DNA from: Prevotella dentasini JCM 15908
GTDB taxonomy: Bacteria > Bacteroidota > Bacteroidia > Bacteroidales > Bacteroidaceae
DNA length: 64,000 nucleotides
Assembly (NCBI RefSeq): GCF_000614065.1
Contig: NZ_BAKG01000003.1
Location: 124,001-188,000, forward strand
Direction: 5' to 3'
Both the position numbers and the translations under genes were made by a program. Of this stretch, positions 1 through 9,453 are shown piece after piece. A model generated the notes under the pieces. That model was not told the DNA's origin and ran no database searches. It saw only the letters and a program-made list of their open reading frames with translations. How positions within the stretch are numbered: the first letter of the stretch is position 1; the number at the start of each line of letters is the position of its first letter.

Positions 1-756
1 CGTGCGCAAAAGTCCGGGTACGTCCGATTTGAAGAACGTTAGTGTTGAGGGAGAGGTCATGTTCGCAGGCAACTATACGCTGACGTCGCGCTCTATGCGG
101 TTGAGCGACCTGTTCAAGGCAGCCGGAGGAGCTACAGACTTAGCCTATATTCAGGGTGCACGACTGGAACGCCGCCCCAACGATATAGAAAAAATGCGTA
201 TGGAAACCGCCTTCAGGCAACAGCAGGAAGAGGAGCAAAAGAACCTGCTGGCAATGGCCTCCAAGACCAATAACGCCTCCGTGCTTCAGGCAGCACAGCA
301 AAGTAATGAGCCAAACTGAAGAAATTCAGAGTGCCGGAGACCTATCCTGTAGGCATAGAGCTTGACAAGGCTATTGCAAACGTTGGCAGCGATGCCGACA
401 TTATCCTCCGAGAGGGAGACCGCCTGATTATTCCACAATACAATGGTACGGTGAAGATAAACGGAGCGGTTATGAATCCGAACACCGTAGGATACGTAGA
501 AGGCAAGAGCGTCAGCTATTACATTGATCAGGCCGGCGGATTTTCCAGCGACGCCAAGAAGCGCAATACTTACATTTTCTACATGAATGGCATGCAGGCT
601 AAGGTTGGACACAACGCCAAGGTTCGTCCGGGATGCGAGATTATTGTCCCCACCAAGGCACAGAGCAAGCTGAGCCTTGCCGAGACCCTGAGTATCGGAT
701 CAAGTGCGGCAAGTATTGCGGCTGTCATTGCAACCATCGCCAACCTGCTGAAATAA
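1..756 (+). pseudogene. Polysaccharide export outer-membrane protein (Wza-like, SLBB), 5'-truncated and frameshifted
   Basis: Wza/BexD-type exporter, the outer-membrane exit channel for capsular or exopolysaccharide. The window opens inside the gene. The frame covering 2-319 carries one SLBB-like segment ('VEGEVMFAGNYTL') and a glutamine-rich linker, then stops at 317. The protein resumes in another frame from about 310 ('KLKKFRVPETYPVG') with a second SLBB segment ('VKINGAVMNPNTVGY') and ends in a hydrophobic stretch ('SIAAVIATIANLL'). One extra G after the GAG at 308-310 joins the halves without loss. The two Wzz-like genes follow on the same strand, the usual order in Bacteroidota capsule loci. 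The family call rests on the SLBB segments and context; the N-terminal export domain lies outside the window. Confidence 0.8.
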
Positions 757-919
757 ACAGGAAAGCTATACGGGTATAACGGATTCTATATCCTGAACAA
801 AGAGATTATAGAACCGACACCTGCCGCATGATGCACCCCCCAAAGTATCAGATACATTTTATGAGCGATACCTATCTCGTGAACGACATCATTCTGGAGC
901 TGAGAGAGAAGCAAGGTTA

Positions 920-2251
920 ATGGCAAACAAACATAGAGACATACCCAAAATGAATATATTTGACTTAAAACGCAAGTGGATTGCCCTGCAAGAAAGGTGG
1001 AAGAAAACCCCTGCTACGGACAGCGCCGGGGAGGCAGAGGATATTTCCAATAAAAAATACATGGAAATGCCAAAGGAAGACGGCAACAACGACACTGCCT
1101 CCGACGTAAAAGAAGAAGGCAAAGAAGAGCGGGCAAAACATTCTTCCCCAAACCCTCAACAGGCCAATGACGAAAAGCCAATAAGGAAAAGCAAGATTGG
1201 CTTCAACGTAGTCGGGCTATTCCGTGCAATGAAAAAGGACTGGTGGATACCCACTGCCTGCACGGTTGCCTTTGCAGTATTGGGCATTTGGGCAGCCTTT
1301 CAGATACCCAAGATATACAAGGCCAACGTAATGCTTGCACCGGAAACGGCCAACAACAACATGTTGTCGGGCGTTTCGTCGCTCGCCTCAATGGTCGGAC
1401 TATACAACGATGCCAACCCGACCGGCGATGCCATCTATCCCGAGATTTATCCCGACCTAATGAGTTCCAACGACTTCATTATCGGTTTGTTCGATATTCC
1501 AGTCGAAACCCTTGACAAATCCGTCCACACCACCTATTACGATTATCTCCGACACCACCAAAAGCAACCTTGGTGGAGCAAACAGATGGAAAGCTTTACC
1601 AAATACATCGGGAAAAAGTTCATCAAGAAGAAAGAAATAAGCCGCGGAGACTCCACAAAGGTCAATCCATTCGAGCTGACCAAAGACCAGTTCAACATTG
1701 TCAGCTCCATTAAGGGAGATATTGCCTGCTCAGTAGACAAGAAGACCAATGTCATCAACATAGAAGTTACCAGCCAAGACCCCTTGGTATCGGCAACCAT
1801 GGCAGACTCCGTTAAGAAACGCCTCCAAGTATATATCACCCGATACAGGACTTCCAAGGCACGCAACGACCTCAAATACATGGAGCGGCTATTTCTGGAA
1901 GCCAAGAAGAACTACGAGGACGCACGAAAGAAGTATGCCGTCTTCAGCGACGCCAACACCGACATAGTACTGGAGTCTATCAGGTCTCAACAGGAAGACC
2001 TTGAGAACGACATGCAGCTGAAGTACAACATCTACACCCAGCTCGTACAGCAATTGCAGATGGCACGCGCCAAACTGCAAGAGCGGGTACCTGCATTTAC
2101 TGTCGTACAATCGGCTACCGTCCCCGTCAAGCACGCCAATACGCCAAAGATATACATTCTTGCCGTCTTTCTTTTCTTGGGCTGGGCAATTGCCCTGACA
2201 GCCCTAATCATCAAGCGTCGTCGGGAAATCATCGTCATCATCAATGAGTAG
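920..2251 (+). CDS. Wzz-family chain-length determinant protein
   Basis: Inner-membrane protein predicted to set polysaccharide chain length together with the polymerase. It has 443 residues: a charged cytoplasmic N-terminus of about 100 residues, a membrane segment at about 108-128 ('WWIPTACTVAFAVLGIWAAF'), a long periplasmic part rich in charged helices ('KNYEDARKKYAVFSDANTDI'), and a second membrane segment near 411-430 before a basic tail. This two-helix Wzz topology has no C-terminal kinase domain. The N-terminal extension is unusually long and polar. A second Met at 950 is an alternative start. It overlaps the next gene by 8 bases, so the two are probably co-translated. Family assignment is secure; the polymer is unknown. 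Confidence 0.88.
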   Translation: MANKHRDIPKMNIFDLKRKWIALQERWKKTPATDSAGEAEDISNKKYMEMPKEDGNNDTASDVKEEGKEERAKHSSPNPQQANDEKPIRKSKIGFNVVGLFRAMKKDWWIPTACTVAFAVLGIWAAFQIPKIYKANVMLAPETANNNMLSGVSSLASMVGLYNDANPTGDAIYPEIYPDLMSSNDFIIGLFDIPVETLDKSVHTTYYDYLRHHQKQPWWSKQMESFTKYIGKKFIKKKEISRGDSTKVNPFELTKDQFNIVSSIKGDIACSVDKKTNVINIEVTSQDPLVSATMADSVKKRLQVYITRYRTSKARNDLKYMERLFLEAKKNYEDARKKYAVFSDANTDIVLESIRSQQEDLENDMQLKYNIYTQLVQQLQMARAKLQERVPAFTVVQSATVPVKHANTPKIYILAVFLFLGWAIALTALIIKRRREIIVIINE

Positions 2252-3224
2252 CGTAAAGCTATGGAGCGTCAGGAAGGAATGTCTACGGCACAAGTGGCTG
2301 TTCCTTACCAATTGTGCCATTGCCGTAGCAATAGCATGGATACTGACAGACCTTTCCCATCACTCCTACGACGTACAGCGGAAGATTTCCATAGATGCCA
2401 GCGAGGACAAGGTGTTCAAGCGTACCGATGCCTTCTCCTCCATTACCCAGAAGCTCGGCATGAAGGAGGGAAACCTTACCACCGACCCATGGCTCTACCG
2501 AAACATACTTGAATCGTCCACTTTCCGCATGGAATTGGGGAACATCACCGTCAGCAAGAAAGACGGAACAAGCCCCAAAACATTTGCCCAATACCTGCTA
2601 CAAGACTATCAGCAGCCTTGGTGGACACGCTTCACGGGGAAAGAAAAGCTGCCCGAACTCATTGACGAAAATGTCAAGTGCGAGGTAAACATGCACAATG
2701 GGGTCATTACCATACAGACATCAGCTCAAGACCCTCACATCGCCTTTACACTCCTCGACTCCGTCTGTACCCGCCTGCAAACCTATCTTACCGACTACAG
2801 CCGCAGGAAAGCAGAGATAGACCTCGGCAACCGAAGCCGGGAGCTGTCGCAATCGAAGGCCAAATACGAGAAGGCAATGAAAGCCTACTCCCGCTTCGTA
2901 GACAGCCACACGGACATATTCGAGCCTTCCGTACAACTTGAAGAGAGCCTGTTACAGCAGAAGGTAGACAATGCCTTGGCGGAATACAACAACTCTATTC
3001 AGCAGTACAAGCTGGCGGAGATGCACGTACAGCGCACCATCCCCTACTTTATCACGCTTGTCAACGAGACGTATCCCCAACAGCCCTCTCATCCCAAACG
3101 CCTCGTGAACATTGCCGTATGGCTGTTCTACACGTTCTTCATTACACTCTGGATAGTCCTCATAAGGCATAAGATAAAATTAAGAAAGAAAGGCGAGACC
3201 GATGAACTTAGACAACAGATCTAA
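2244..3224 (+). CDS. Second Wzz-like chain-length determinant protein
   Basis: A shorter paralogue-like partner of the preceding protein (326 residues) with the same layout: a membrane segment at about 18-37, a periplasmic coiled region ('ELSQSKAKYEKAMKAYSRFV') and a second membrane segment near 285-309. Shared signatures include 'QPWWTRFTGKEKLPELIDEN' against 'QPWWSKQMESFTKYIGKKF' upstream, and 'VDSHTDIFE' against 'SDANTDIVLE', which suggests duplication and divergence. It overlaps its upstream neighbour by 8 bases and the downstream flippase by 23 bases. Such pairs could form a mixed complex or give two modal chain lengths; that is inference. Confidence 0.82.
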   Translation: MSSVKLWSVRKECLRHKWLFLTNCAIAVAIAWILTDLSHHSYDVQRKISIDASEDKVFKRTDAFSSITQKLGMKEGNLTTDPWLYRNILESSTFRMELGNITVSKKDGTSPKTFAQYLLQDYQQPWWTRFTGKEKLPELIDENVKCEVNMHNGVITIQTSAQDPHIAFTLLDSVCTRLQTYLTDYSRRKAEIDLGNRSRELSQSKAKYEKAMKAYSRFVDSHTDIFEPSVQLEESLLQQKVDNALAEYNNSIQQYKLAEMHVQRTIPYFITLVNETYPQQPSHPKRLVNIAVWLFYTFFITLWIVLIRHKIKLRKKGETDELRQQI

Positions 3225-4524
3225 ATTGATACGCAAGAACATCCTTTTCTCTTTCTTGATAAAAGGATGGTCGGGAATGGTACAGCTGCTGCTCGTCCCC
3301 GTTACCCTCTTCTGCCTCGGCAATTACGAGAACGGGATATGGATGACCATCAGCTCCATTCTGCTGTGGATAGACTCGCTCGACATAGGTTTGGGCAACG
3401 GACTCCGCAACAAGCTCTCCGAACAGATTGCCAACGGTGACTACGAAAAGGCACGCGAAAGCGTCTCCTCCACCTTCGCCATGCTGGTATGCATCATAGT
3501 TCCCGTCGCCATAGTCCTGATGCTGCTCGTCAATACGGCAGACATCTATCATCTGCTGAACATCAGCAGTGCCATAGTCCCTAATCTTCAGGAGATTCTA
3601 TCCATGTGCATTGCCCTTGTATGCGCAACCTTCATTTTCCGCTTTATCGGCAACGTATATCTCGGACTACAGCTTCCTGCCGTCAACAACGCCTTGGTAG
3701 TAGGCGGACAGACCCTTACCCTCATCGGCGTCTACCTGCTCCGCTGGCAGGAAATCCACTCTCTGCTGATGGTGGCTCTCTGCTACACGCTTGCTCCCCT
3801 GCTTGTTTATTTGCTCTCCTATCCCGTCACGTTCGGCATCTACTACCCCAAGCTGCGTCCATCCCTCCGCTATTTCAACAAGCATGCAGTACGTGAACTG
3901 TTCAGCATCGGCGTGAAATTCTTCGTATTGCAAATAGCCGGCGTCGTCCTCTTCGCGTCTTCCAATGCGCTGGTATCGAGATTCTTCTCTCCCGACATGG
4001 TAACGCCCTATCAGGTATCTTACCGCTATTTTTCCATGACGATGATGCTATTCACCGTCATAGCCGTTCCCTTCTGGAGTGCCACGACCGATGCCTATAC
4101 CAAAAAGGACTTTGCATGGATAAAACGCTCCATGCACAGACTTCACCTCATTCTGCTCGGCATCGCCGTTCTCCTTGTCGTGATGGTTGCCGTCTCTCGT
4201 CCCGTCTACCGTCTCTGGGTAGGGACATCGGTAGAAATCCCCACCACCATGTCGGCAGCCATGGCCCTGTATATCTTCATCGTTATATGCAGTCTCTGCT
4301 ACTCCTACATACTTAACGGCATCGGCACACTCTCGCTTCAGCTCATCTTCACCGTCGGGGCGGCCGTCGCCTACTTCCCCTTGTCGTGGCTTTTGAGCCG
4401 GTATATTGGCATTACCGGGATGATACTCGCCCTCGCCACGGTCAATCTGCCCGGAGCCGTCGTCAACCGGCTGCAATACAGGAAGCTGATGGACGGAACT
4501 GCAAAAGGAATCTGGAAAAATTAG
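3202..4524 (+). CDS. Polysaccharide flippase (Wzx/MATE-like, MOP superfamily)
   Basis: Predicted to flip undecaprenyl-linked oligosaccharide units across the inner membrane. The 440-residue protein is mostly hydrophobic, with about 12-14 membrane segments. It opens with 'SKLIRKNILFSFLIKGWSGM', the amphipathic start usual for this family, and contains the charged loop 'GLRNKLSEQIANGDYEKARE' typical of polysaccharide biosynthesis proteins. The start lies inside the preceding Wzz-like gene. The next gene begins three bases after this stop codon, so this is the middle of a tight operon. Wzx function is inferred from family and from the adjacent polymerase. Confidence 0.85.
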   Translation: MNLDNRSKLIRKNILFSFLIKGWSGMVQLLLVPVTLFCLGNYENGIWMTISSILLWIDSLDIGLGNGLRNKLSEQIANGDYEKARESVSSTFAMLVCIIVPVAIVLMLLVNTADIYHLLNISSAIVPNLQEILSMCIALVCATFIFRFIGNVYLGLQLPAVNNALVVGGQTLTLIGVYLLRWQEIHSLLMVALCYTLAPLLVYLLSYPVTFGIYYPKLRPSLRYFNKHAVRELFSIGVKFFVLQIAGVVLFASSNALVSRFFSPDMVTPYQVSYRYFSMTMMLFTVIAVPFWSATTDAYTKKDFAWIKRSMHRLHLILLGIAVLLVVMVAVSRPVYRLWVGTSVEIPTTMSAAMALYIFIVICSLCYSYILNGIGTLSLQLIFTVGAAVAYFPLSWLLSRYIGITGMILALATVNLPGAVVNRLQYRKLMDGTAKGIWKN

Positions 4525-4527
4525 TAT

Positions 4528-5748
4528 ATGGCTGCAATCATTATCATCATATTAGGTATTCTCCTTGCCACATTCCTCACCTTCCGCATCGGTGATATAT
4601 TCTCGCCGTGGTTCATTACGGCAGGCGTGTGGCTGGCTATCGTCGTAATGTTCCAAATCAGCACGACCGACCTCTACCCGCTTCAGAGCCGCTTCTATAC
4701 CTGCGTGCTGATATGGGTTCCGATGATGAGCCTGACAGGAATACTGACCTACTATGCCTTCCCCGGCGTAGACTGCTCTACAGCTGCCATCAGAGAGGAG
4801 ATGAACTACAGCAAATTTTTCTTTCTCGCCTTCTATATCCTCTCCATAGTCTGCACTCCTCTCTATGTCTACAAGATATACAAGGTGGTCTCCATGTTCG
4901 GAACGGAGAACCTGCTCTTCAATCTCCGTATTCTCGCCAATGCAGGGGAAGAAGACACCTTGGGCAAACTCCTGAAATACATCAATGCCGTCAATCAGGC
5001 ACTCTTCATCATCTGCGTATGGAAATATCCTAAAATCAGCAAGGCAACGCTCATTACCGTTACGATAGCCAACCTCATGTGTGCCGTTGCCATCATGGAG
5101 AAGGGAGCCTTGTTCTTCCTAATGTTCACGGCCCTCTTCATACTTTACCAAAAGGAGAAGATAAAATTGAGGAGCATCCTCCTATGGGGCGGGCTGGCCG
5201 TCTTTCTTTTCTATGGCATCAACATCCTGCGAAGCTCTACCGATGCCAAGCAGACAGAGGAATCGACCTTCCTCGACTTCTTCGCCATGTACATTCTCTC
5301 GCCCCCGGTGGCATTCGAGCAGGTACAGGAAAAGCTGACGCCGCAGTTCGGGTCGCGCTCGTTTGCCTTCTTCTATGCCTTTGCCTCCAAGATGGGGTGG
5401 GGCAACTTCATCGTCGAACCCAAGCTGCAGGAGTTTGTACAGGTGCCCATACCGACCAACGTCTACACCACCTTCCAACCCTTCTTCGAGGATTTCGGCT
5501 ACAAAGGCGTCGCCTTCTTCTCGTCGGTCTATGGCGTGTTTACGGGCTGGCTCTACCGCCAGTGCCGCAACGGTGGCACTATCTCGCGCTGCCTCTATGC
5601 CTACGTGGTAGAGATTCTCGTACTCCAGTTCTTTCAGGAGAACCTCATCCTCAGTCTCTCCTTGCTCTTCCAGTACCTGATAGTCTTCACGCTGGTACTC
5701 CAGCAACGGGTCAGATGGGTGGCGATAACAGGCAAACAAACTGAATAG
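4528..5748 (+). CDS. O-antigen/capsule polymerase-like membrane protein (Wzy type)
   Basis: Hydrophobic 406-residue protein with about 10-12 predicted membrane segments, fitting a Wzy-type oligosaccharide polymerase that joins repeat units on the periplasmic side. Its central loop ('RSSTDAKQTEESTFLDFFAM') and the segment 'VPIPTNVYTTFQPFFEDFGY' resemble the conserved region of the oligosaccharide repeat unit polymerase family, where Asn-Val-Tyr-Thr leads to the last helices. Polymerases diverge strongly, so position between flippase and glycosyltransferases adds much of the support. It is the last gene before a promoter-containing gap and probably ends the first transcription unit. Confidence 0.75.
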   Translation: MAAIIIIILGILLATFLTFRIGDIFSPWFITAGVWLAIVVMFQISTTDLYPLQSRFYTCVLIWVPMMSLTGILTYYAFPGVDCSTAAIREEMNYSKFFFLAFYILSIVCTPLYVYKIYKVVSMFGTENLLFNLRILANAGEEDTLGKLLKYINAVNQALFIICVWKYPKISKATLITVTIANLMCAVAIMEKGALFFLMFTALFILYQKEKIKLRSILLWGGLAVFLFYGINILRSSTDAKQTEESTFLDFFAMYILSPPVAFEQVQEKLTPQFGSRSFAFFYAFASKMGWGNFIVEPKLQEFVQVPIPTNVYTTFQPFFEDFGYKGVAFFSSVYGVFTGWLYRQCRNGGTISRCLYAYVVEILVLQFFQENLILSLSLLFQYLIVFTLVLQQRVRWVAITGKQTE

Positions 5749-5834
5749 AGAAAAGCATCCATACGATTGACCTTGTCAGAGAATGTAAGGAAAATTCCCC
5801 GTTCATTCTTCCATTCAGCCTCAACGGCCACGCC

Positions 5835-5900
5835 AAAGTGCCACTTTCGTCCGTCGAAAGTGGCACTTTCGCATGACGAAAAAGACACTTTAACCACACG
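5835..5900. repeat. 22-bp periodic array A (3 units, AAAGTGsCACTTTCG core)
   Basis: Units begin at 5835, 5857 and 5879, exactly 22 bases apart. The first two carry AAAGTGCCACTTTCG and AAAGTGGCACTTTCG, which are reverse complements of one another, so 5835-5849 and 5855-5869 also form a perfect 15-bp stem. The third unit is degenerate (AAAAAGACACTTTAA). The array lies between the polymerase gene and the first glycosyltransferase. Four other arrays in the window share this core. Confidence 0.85.
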
Positions 5901-6063
5901 CGCAAACCTGTTTTTATAAATAGATATAATCCATTGATTATACGACTATTACAAGTCTAAATAACTCTAAACAACATATCCCGTCGGAAGGGGAAAAGAG
6001 CTACAATTGTAAACTCTTTTCCTCGTCTGGGAAACACTCATAGGAAAGGTTGAAAACATATTA

Positions 6064-6095
6064 TTTGGTCAGTCCGCACTTTTTACTTACCTTTG
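6064..6095 (+). promoter_or_regulatory. Bacteroidota-type promoter for the glycosyltransferase operon
   Basis: TTTG at 6064-6067 and TACCTTTG at 6088-6095, 20 bases apart, match the TTTG/TAnnTTTG pattern. Transcription would start near 6102, which supports ATG 6116 as the start of the following gene over an upstream in-frame TTG at 6050. Confidence 0.7.
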
Positions 6096-6115
6096 TGGGA
6101 GAGAAAAAGACAACC

Positions 6116-6967
6116 ATGCAAATAGCGGTCATCATCATCTTATACAACCCCAAGCCTACCGACATCGACCACGTTCGCCAACTCGCAGAACGCTACAGAG
6201 GAGTCGTTGTAGACAATTCCGCCATGCCCTCATTGTCCTCCGACCATATAGGACAGATGGACTATATCTTCAACCACGGCAACTTAGGCATAGCCGAGGC
6301 GCAGAACCGGGGGATGGAACGGGCTATGGAAGACGGCCGCATCAGCCATATCGTTTTTTTAGACCAAGACTCACGGGTATCGGCCGGCTATCCTGACGAG
6401 ATAGCCGCGCAGTATGAGGCTGTCAGGGCAAGGCAGCCGCGGCTCGCCCTGCTGGGTCCGACCGTCGTAAGAAACGACAGCGGAGAGGAATACCGTTCTG
6501 CCCTCCACAAGGACACAGCCCCGGAAGACGGCCTCATCGTCAGAAGAGACGTCATCTCGTCGGGCAGCTGCGTGGCAACAGAGGTACTGCGCGAGGTAGG
6601 CCTGAACGATGCACGGCTCTTCATCGACTTTGTAGACTTCGAGTGGTGCTGGCGTGCCGAATCCAAGGGCTATGTCTGCGGCATCACCCCCAAGGTGCAG
6701 ATACGCCACAAGGTGGGGGCCGACGAGCTTCGGATAGGGCAGCACACCGTCATTATCTCTGCCCCCATACGCTACTACTATTCTTGCCGCAACTATCTGT
6801 GGCTGCTGCACCGGACGTATGTGCCGCGCCAGTGGAAGGTGGCACAGGGCGTCAAACAGCTGCTGCGCTTCGTCTACTTCCCGTTACTGGTAAAAGGCGG
6901 ATGCAAGAGGTGGAAATTCATGGTCAGGGGATGGGCTGCCGGATTAACGAAACAGAAAGAAAAATGA
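6116..6967 (+). CDS. Glycosyltransferase family 2 (rhamnosyltransferase-like)
   Basis: GT-A fold glycosyltransferase of 283 residues, predicted to add a sugar to the lipid-linked repeat unit at the cytoplasmic face. The N-terminal nucleotide-binding strand 'IAVIIILYNP' is followed by 'NHGNLGIAEAQNRGM' and a DQD metal-binding motif at 83-85. The 'DFVDFEWCWRAESKGY' segment around 165 is characteristic of the COG1216/rhamnosyltransferase group. The start at 6116 is chosen because the predicted transcription start lies just upstream and the family fold begins at the next residues. It shares an ATGA overlap with the next gene. The sugar cannot be assigned from sequence. Confidence 0.85.
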   Translation: MQIAVIIILYNPKPTDIDHVRQLAERYRGVVVDNSAMPSLSSDHIGQMDYIFNHGNLGIAEAQNRGMERAMEDGRISHIVFLDQDSRVSAGYPDEIAAQYEAVRARQPRLALLGPTVVRNDSGEEYRSALHKDTAPEDGLIVRRDVISSGSCVATEVLREVGLNDARLFIDFVDFEWCWRAESKGYVCGITPKVQIRHKVGADELRIGQHTVIISAPIRYYYSCRNYLWLLHRTYVPRQWKVAQGVKQLLRFVYFPLLVKGGCKRWKFMVRGWAAGLTKQKEK

Positions 6968-7836
6968 AAATAGGCGCGCTCATCGTCCTCTACCATCCTG
7001 ACAGGGAAATGACGGAAAAGGTGGTCGGCTGCCTGCTAAGACAGGTGGAAGAAGTCTGCATCGTAGACAATTCAGACCAGAACAACAAGGCCCTGTTCGA
7101 CCAAACGGACGGCAAGACACACTACATCTTCATGGGTGGCAACAAGGGCATAGCCGCTGCACAAAACCGGGGTATCAGCCACTTCGCCGAACGTGGCTTC
7201 GACTATCTCATATCGTGCGACCAAGACACGCTCATCGACGACGATACGATAGCCCGCCTGCTGCAAACAATGACCGACTTACAGCAGGAGGGCATCAAGG
7301 TAGCAGCCGTCGCGCCCATCGGTATTGACCATTACAGCCACCAGCCGATTACCTACAACATTGCCAAGATAGGGAAGACGCGGATAGCAGGGCACGACCT
7401 GTTGGAAGTAACCCACACGATGAACTCCATGTCGCTTATTCCCGTTCCGCTCTTCAAGGAGATAGGAGGAATGGAGGAAGACCTCTTTATCGATGCAGTA
7501 GACTGCGAATGGTGCTGGAGGGCAAGGCACAAGGCCGGCGCACGGTCGTTCTACGACACGCATATATTCATGGAACATACCTTGGGCATCGCTACCAAGA
7601 AGGTGGCAGGGAAGCGTGCGATACACATTACGCCAGCCTTCCGCATGTACTATCAGTACCGCAACTACCTCTGGCTGCTGCGCCGACGCTATACACCGAA
7701 GAGATGGGTGGCCGGCAATGGCATAAAATACATTGTCAAGTTCTTTTATTATACAATAATCAGCCCCGGCAGGCGTTCTTATTTCAGACAAATAACAAAA
7801 GGAGTGAAAGATGGACTCAAAGGAAAACAGCAGTAA
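6964..7836 (+). CDS. Glycosyltransferase family 2 (rhamnosyltransferase-like)
   Basis: A 290-residue paralogue of the preceding enzyme with the same order of motifs: 'IGALIVLYHP' at the N-terminus, 'NKGIAAAQNRGI' near 60-71, DQD at 86-88, and 'DAVDCEWCWRARHKAG' in the acceptor-side region. Both proteins also share a C-terminal 'YYYSCRNYLWLLHR'/'YYQYRNYLWLLRR' segment. The start is the ATG overlapping the upstream stop (ATGA), although the frame is open further upstream. It overlaps the next gene by 26 bases. Two such related enzymes in a row suggest successive deoxysugar additions, an inference only. Confidence 0.85.
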   Translation: MKIGALIVLYHPDREMTEKVVGCLLRQVEEVCIVDNSDQNNKALFDQTDGKTHYIFMGGNKGIAAAQNRGISHFAERGFDYLISCDQDTLIDDDTIARLLQTMTDLQQEGIKVAAVAPIGIDHYSHQPITYNIAKIGKTRIAGHDLLEVTHTMNSMSLIPVPLFKEIGGMEEDLFIDAVDCEWCWRARHKAGARSFYDTHIFMEHTLGIATKKVAGKRAIHITPAFRMYYQYRNYLWLLRRRYTPKRWVAGNGIKYIVKFFYYTIISPGRRSYFRQITKGVKDGLKGKQQ

Positions 7837-8650
7837 CAGATTCTCCGTCCTGATGTCTGTCTATGCCAAGGAGAACCCTCAGTGGATGCGGCAGAGTCTC
7901 GACAGCGTCTTCAACCAGACGCTCCCCCCCGACGAGGTCATACTCATTGAGGACGGGCCGCTCACACCCGAGCTGCACGAGGTGGTCAGCGACTATCAGA
8001 AACGCCATCCCGAACTAAAGGTTTTCCCACAGAAAGAGAACCGCGGACTGGGAACAGCCCTCAACATAGGACTGCAACACTGCTCCTACGAGCTGGTGGC
8101 GCGCATGGACACGGACGACATCTGCAAGCCCAACCGCTTTGAACGCGAAATCGCGTTTATGACCTCGCACCCCGATATAGATATTTGCAGCTCGCTCATA
8201 GACGAGTTTGAGGACAATATACAGAACATCCGCTCGCAGCGGACGCTTCCCGAACTTCACAAAGACATACTGAAATATGCCCGTCGCCGTTGCCCCGTCA
8301 ATCATCCGACGGTAGTCTACAAGCGGAGCAAGGTGCTCAAGGCAGGCGGCTACCAGAGTTTCCCCGAGGATTACATTCTCTGGATAAACATGATACTGAC
8401 AGGCTGCAAGTTCTACAACCTGCAGGAAAGCCTCCTCTGGTTCCGTTTCTCCTACGATGTCTACCGCCGCCGTGGCGGATGGAAGTATGCCAAGGACGAC
8501 ATCAGGGCACAATGGCACTTCCACAAGATGGGGTTCACCTCGTTCTATGAGTTTCTCACCAACTCTGCCATCCGCGGCATAGTGCGCATCGTGCCAAACT
8601 CCCTGAGGGTTTTCACTTATAAAAAAATACTGAGAAAGCAGAATGACTGA
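7811..8650 (+). CDS. Glycosyltransferase family 2
   Basis: A GT2 enzyme of a different subgroup (279 residues), closer to the WcaA/amylovoran type: 'FSVLMSVYAKENPQWMRQSL' at the N-terminus, the ED pair at 48-49, 'NRGLGTALNIGL' at about 78-88, and the MDTDD metal-binding motif at 99-103. A 'YEDYILWINM'-like acceptor motif is present as 'FPEDYILWINMI' near 185. It starts inside the previous gene and ends 8 bases into the LicD gene, so it belongs to the same operon. Donor and acceptor are unknown. Confidence 0.87.
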   Translation: MDSKENSSNRFSVLMSVYAKENPQWMRQSLDSVFNQTLPPDEVILIEDGPLTPELHEVVSDYQKRHPELKVFPQKENRGLGTALNIGLQHCSYELVARMDTDDICKPNRFEREIAFMTSHPDIDICSSLIDEFEDNIQNIRSQRTLPELHKDILKYARRRCPVNHPTVVYKRSKVLKAGGYQSFPEDYILWINMILTGCKFYNLQESLLWFRFSYDVYRRRGGWKYAKDDIRAQWHFHKMGFTSFYEFLTNSAIRGIVRIVPNSLRVFTYKKILRKQND

Positions 8651-9437
8651 ACTAAGACATCTTCAGCTTGTCATCTTAAGCATAGCAAAGGACATTGATG
8701 CGCTCTGTAGCAGAAACGGAATAGAATACAGTCTCAACGGCGGTTCTGCCATCGGGGCTGTCCGGCATCAGGGCTTCATACCATGGGACGACGACCTCGA
8801 CATACAGATGACCCCTCCCAACTACCGCAAATTCATATCCATCTGCCGCGAACAGCTCGATAAGGAGAAGTATTACTTTGAGGAAGGTTTGGTAGACTGG
8901 CCGCTCGACTTCTGCAAGGTGAAGCTCCGCGGCACGAGAATGGAAGAGACGGAGGGCTATGCCGGCAAGAACAATCAGCTAGGCATCTTTGTCGACATAT
9001 TCAGGGTAGACGGTGCAGCACCGACCAAGGCCGGCCGGATGTGGCAATACTTTTGCGCACGCTACCGGATGGCCTTCCTGATGAGGCGGAGAGGCTACAA
9101 GAGTGCGTCAAGGCTTAAGAAACTCGTCATGGCATTGTCGGTTCCGCAATACATCCCCTGCATAGAACGGTTCTTCAAGCACGAGAAAGAGAAATACGAC
9201 GGCGAGAAAACGGGCTATTATGCCTTTCTTTCGGAACGGATAACCTATCGTCAGGCTTTCTGCCGCAAGGAGGTTTTTGCCGGAACCAAGCGTATGCCGT
9301 TTGAAGATACGGAGCTTCCAGTACCCAGTCTCTGCGACGAATATCTCCGTGGGGTCTTTGGCGATTATATGCAACTGCCCCCGGCAGACCAACAAGTGCC
9401 TGCCCACCACACGGGCATAGACTTTGGGAAATATTAA
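8643..9437 (+). CDS. LicD family phosphotransferase
   Basis: LicD proteins transfer phosphocholine, and in related members other phospho-groups, from a CDP-activated donor to a glycan. The 264-residue protein has the diagnostic 'NGGSAIGAVRHQGFIPWDDD' block at 32-51, including WDDDLD at 48-53, whose aspartates form the nucleotidyltransferase-like metal site. It is translationally coupled upstream (8-base overlap), and 16 bases separate it from the nucleotidyltransferase/PLP fusion. That neighbour could supply the activated donor, so decoration of the polymer with a phosphoalkanolamine is plausible. The exact substrate is not visible. Confidence 0.87.
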   Translation: MTELRHLQLVILSIAKDIDALCSRNGIEYSLNGGSAIGAVRHQGFIPWDDDLDIQMTPPNYRKFISICREQLDKEKYYFEEGLVDWPLDFCKVKLRGTRMEETEGYAGKNNQLGIFVDIFRVDGAAPTKAGRMWQYFCARYRMAFLMRRRGYKSASRLKKLVMALSVPQYIPCIERFFKHEKEKYDGEKTGYYAFLSERITYRQAFCRKEVFAGTKRMPFEDTELPVPSLCDEYLRGVFGDYMQLPPADQQVPAHHTGIDFGKY

Positions 9438-9453
9438 AATAACAAGACAAAGC

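Larger units (their letters stand above)
5749..6115. other. Intergenic region with 22-bp array and promoter
   Basis: No gene is seen in these 367 bases. They contain a three-unit 22-bp repeat array (5835-5900) and a promoter-like pair (6064-6095). The stretch between them is AT-rich and shows no other clear structure. Confidence 0.6.

Noticed and set aside
310..320. Programmed -1/+1 frameshifting as explanation for the broken frames
   Set aside because: No common slippery heptamer or downstream pseudoknot is seen at the eleven sites, and the affected genes are unrelated housekeeping and envelope genes.
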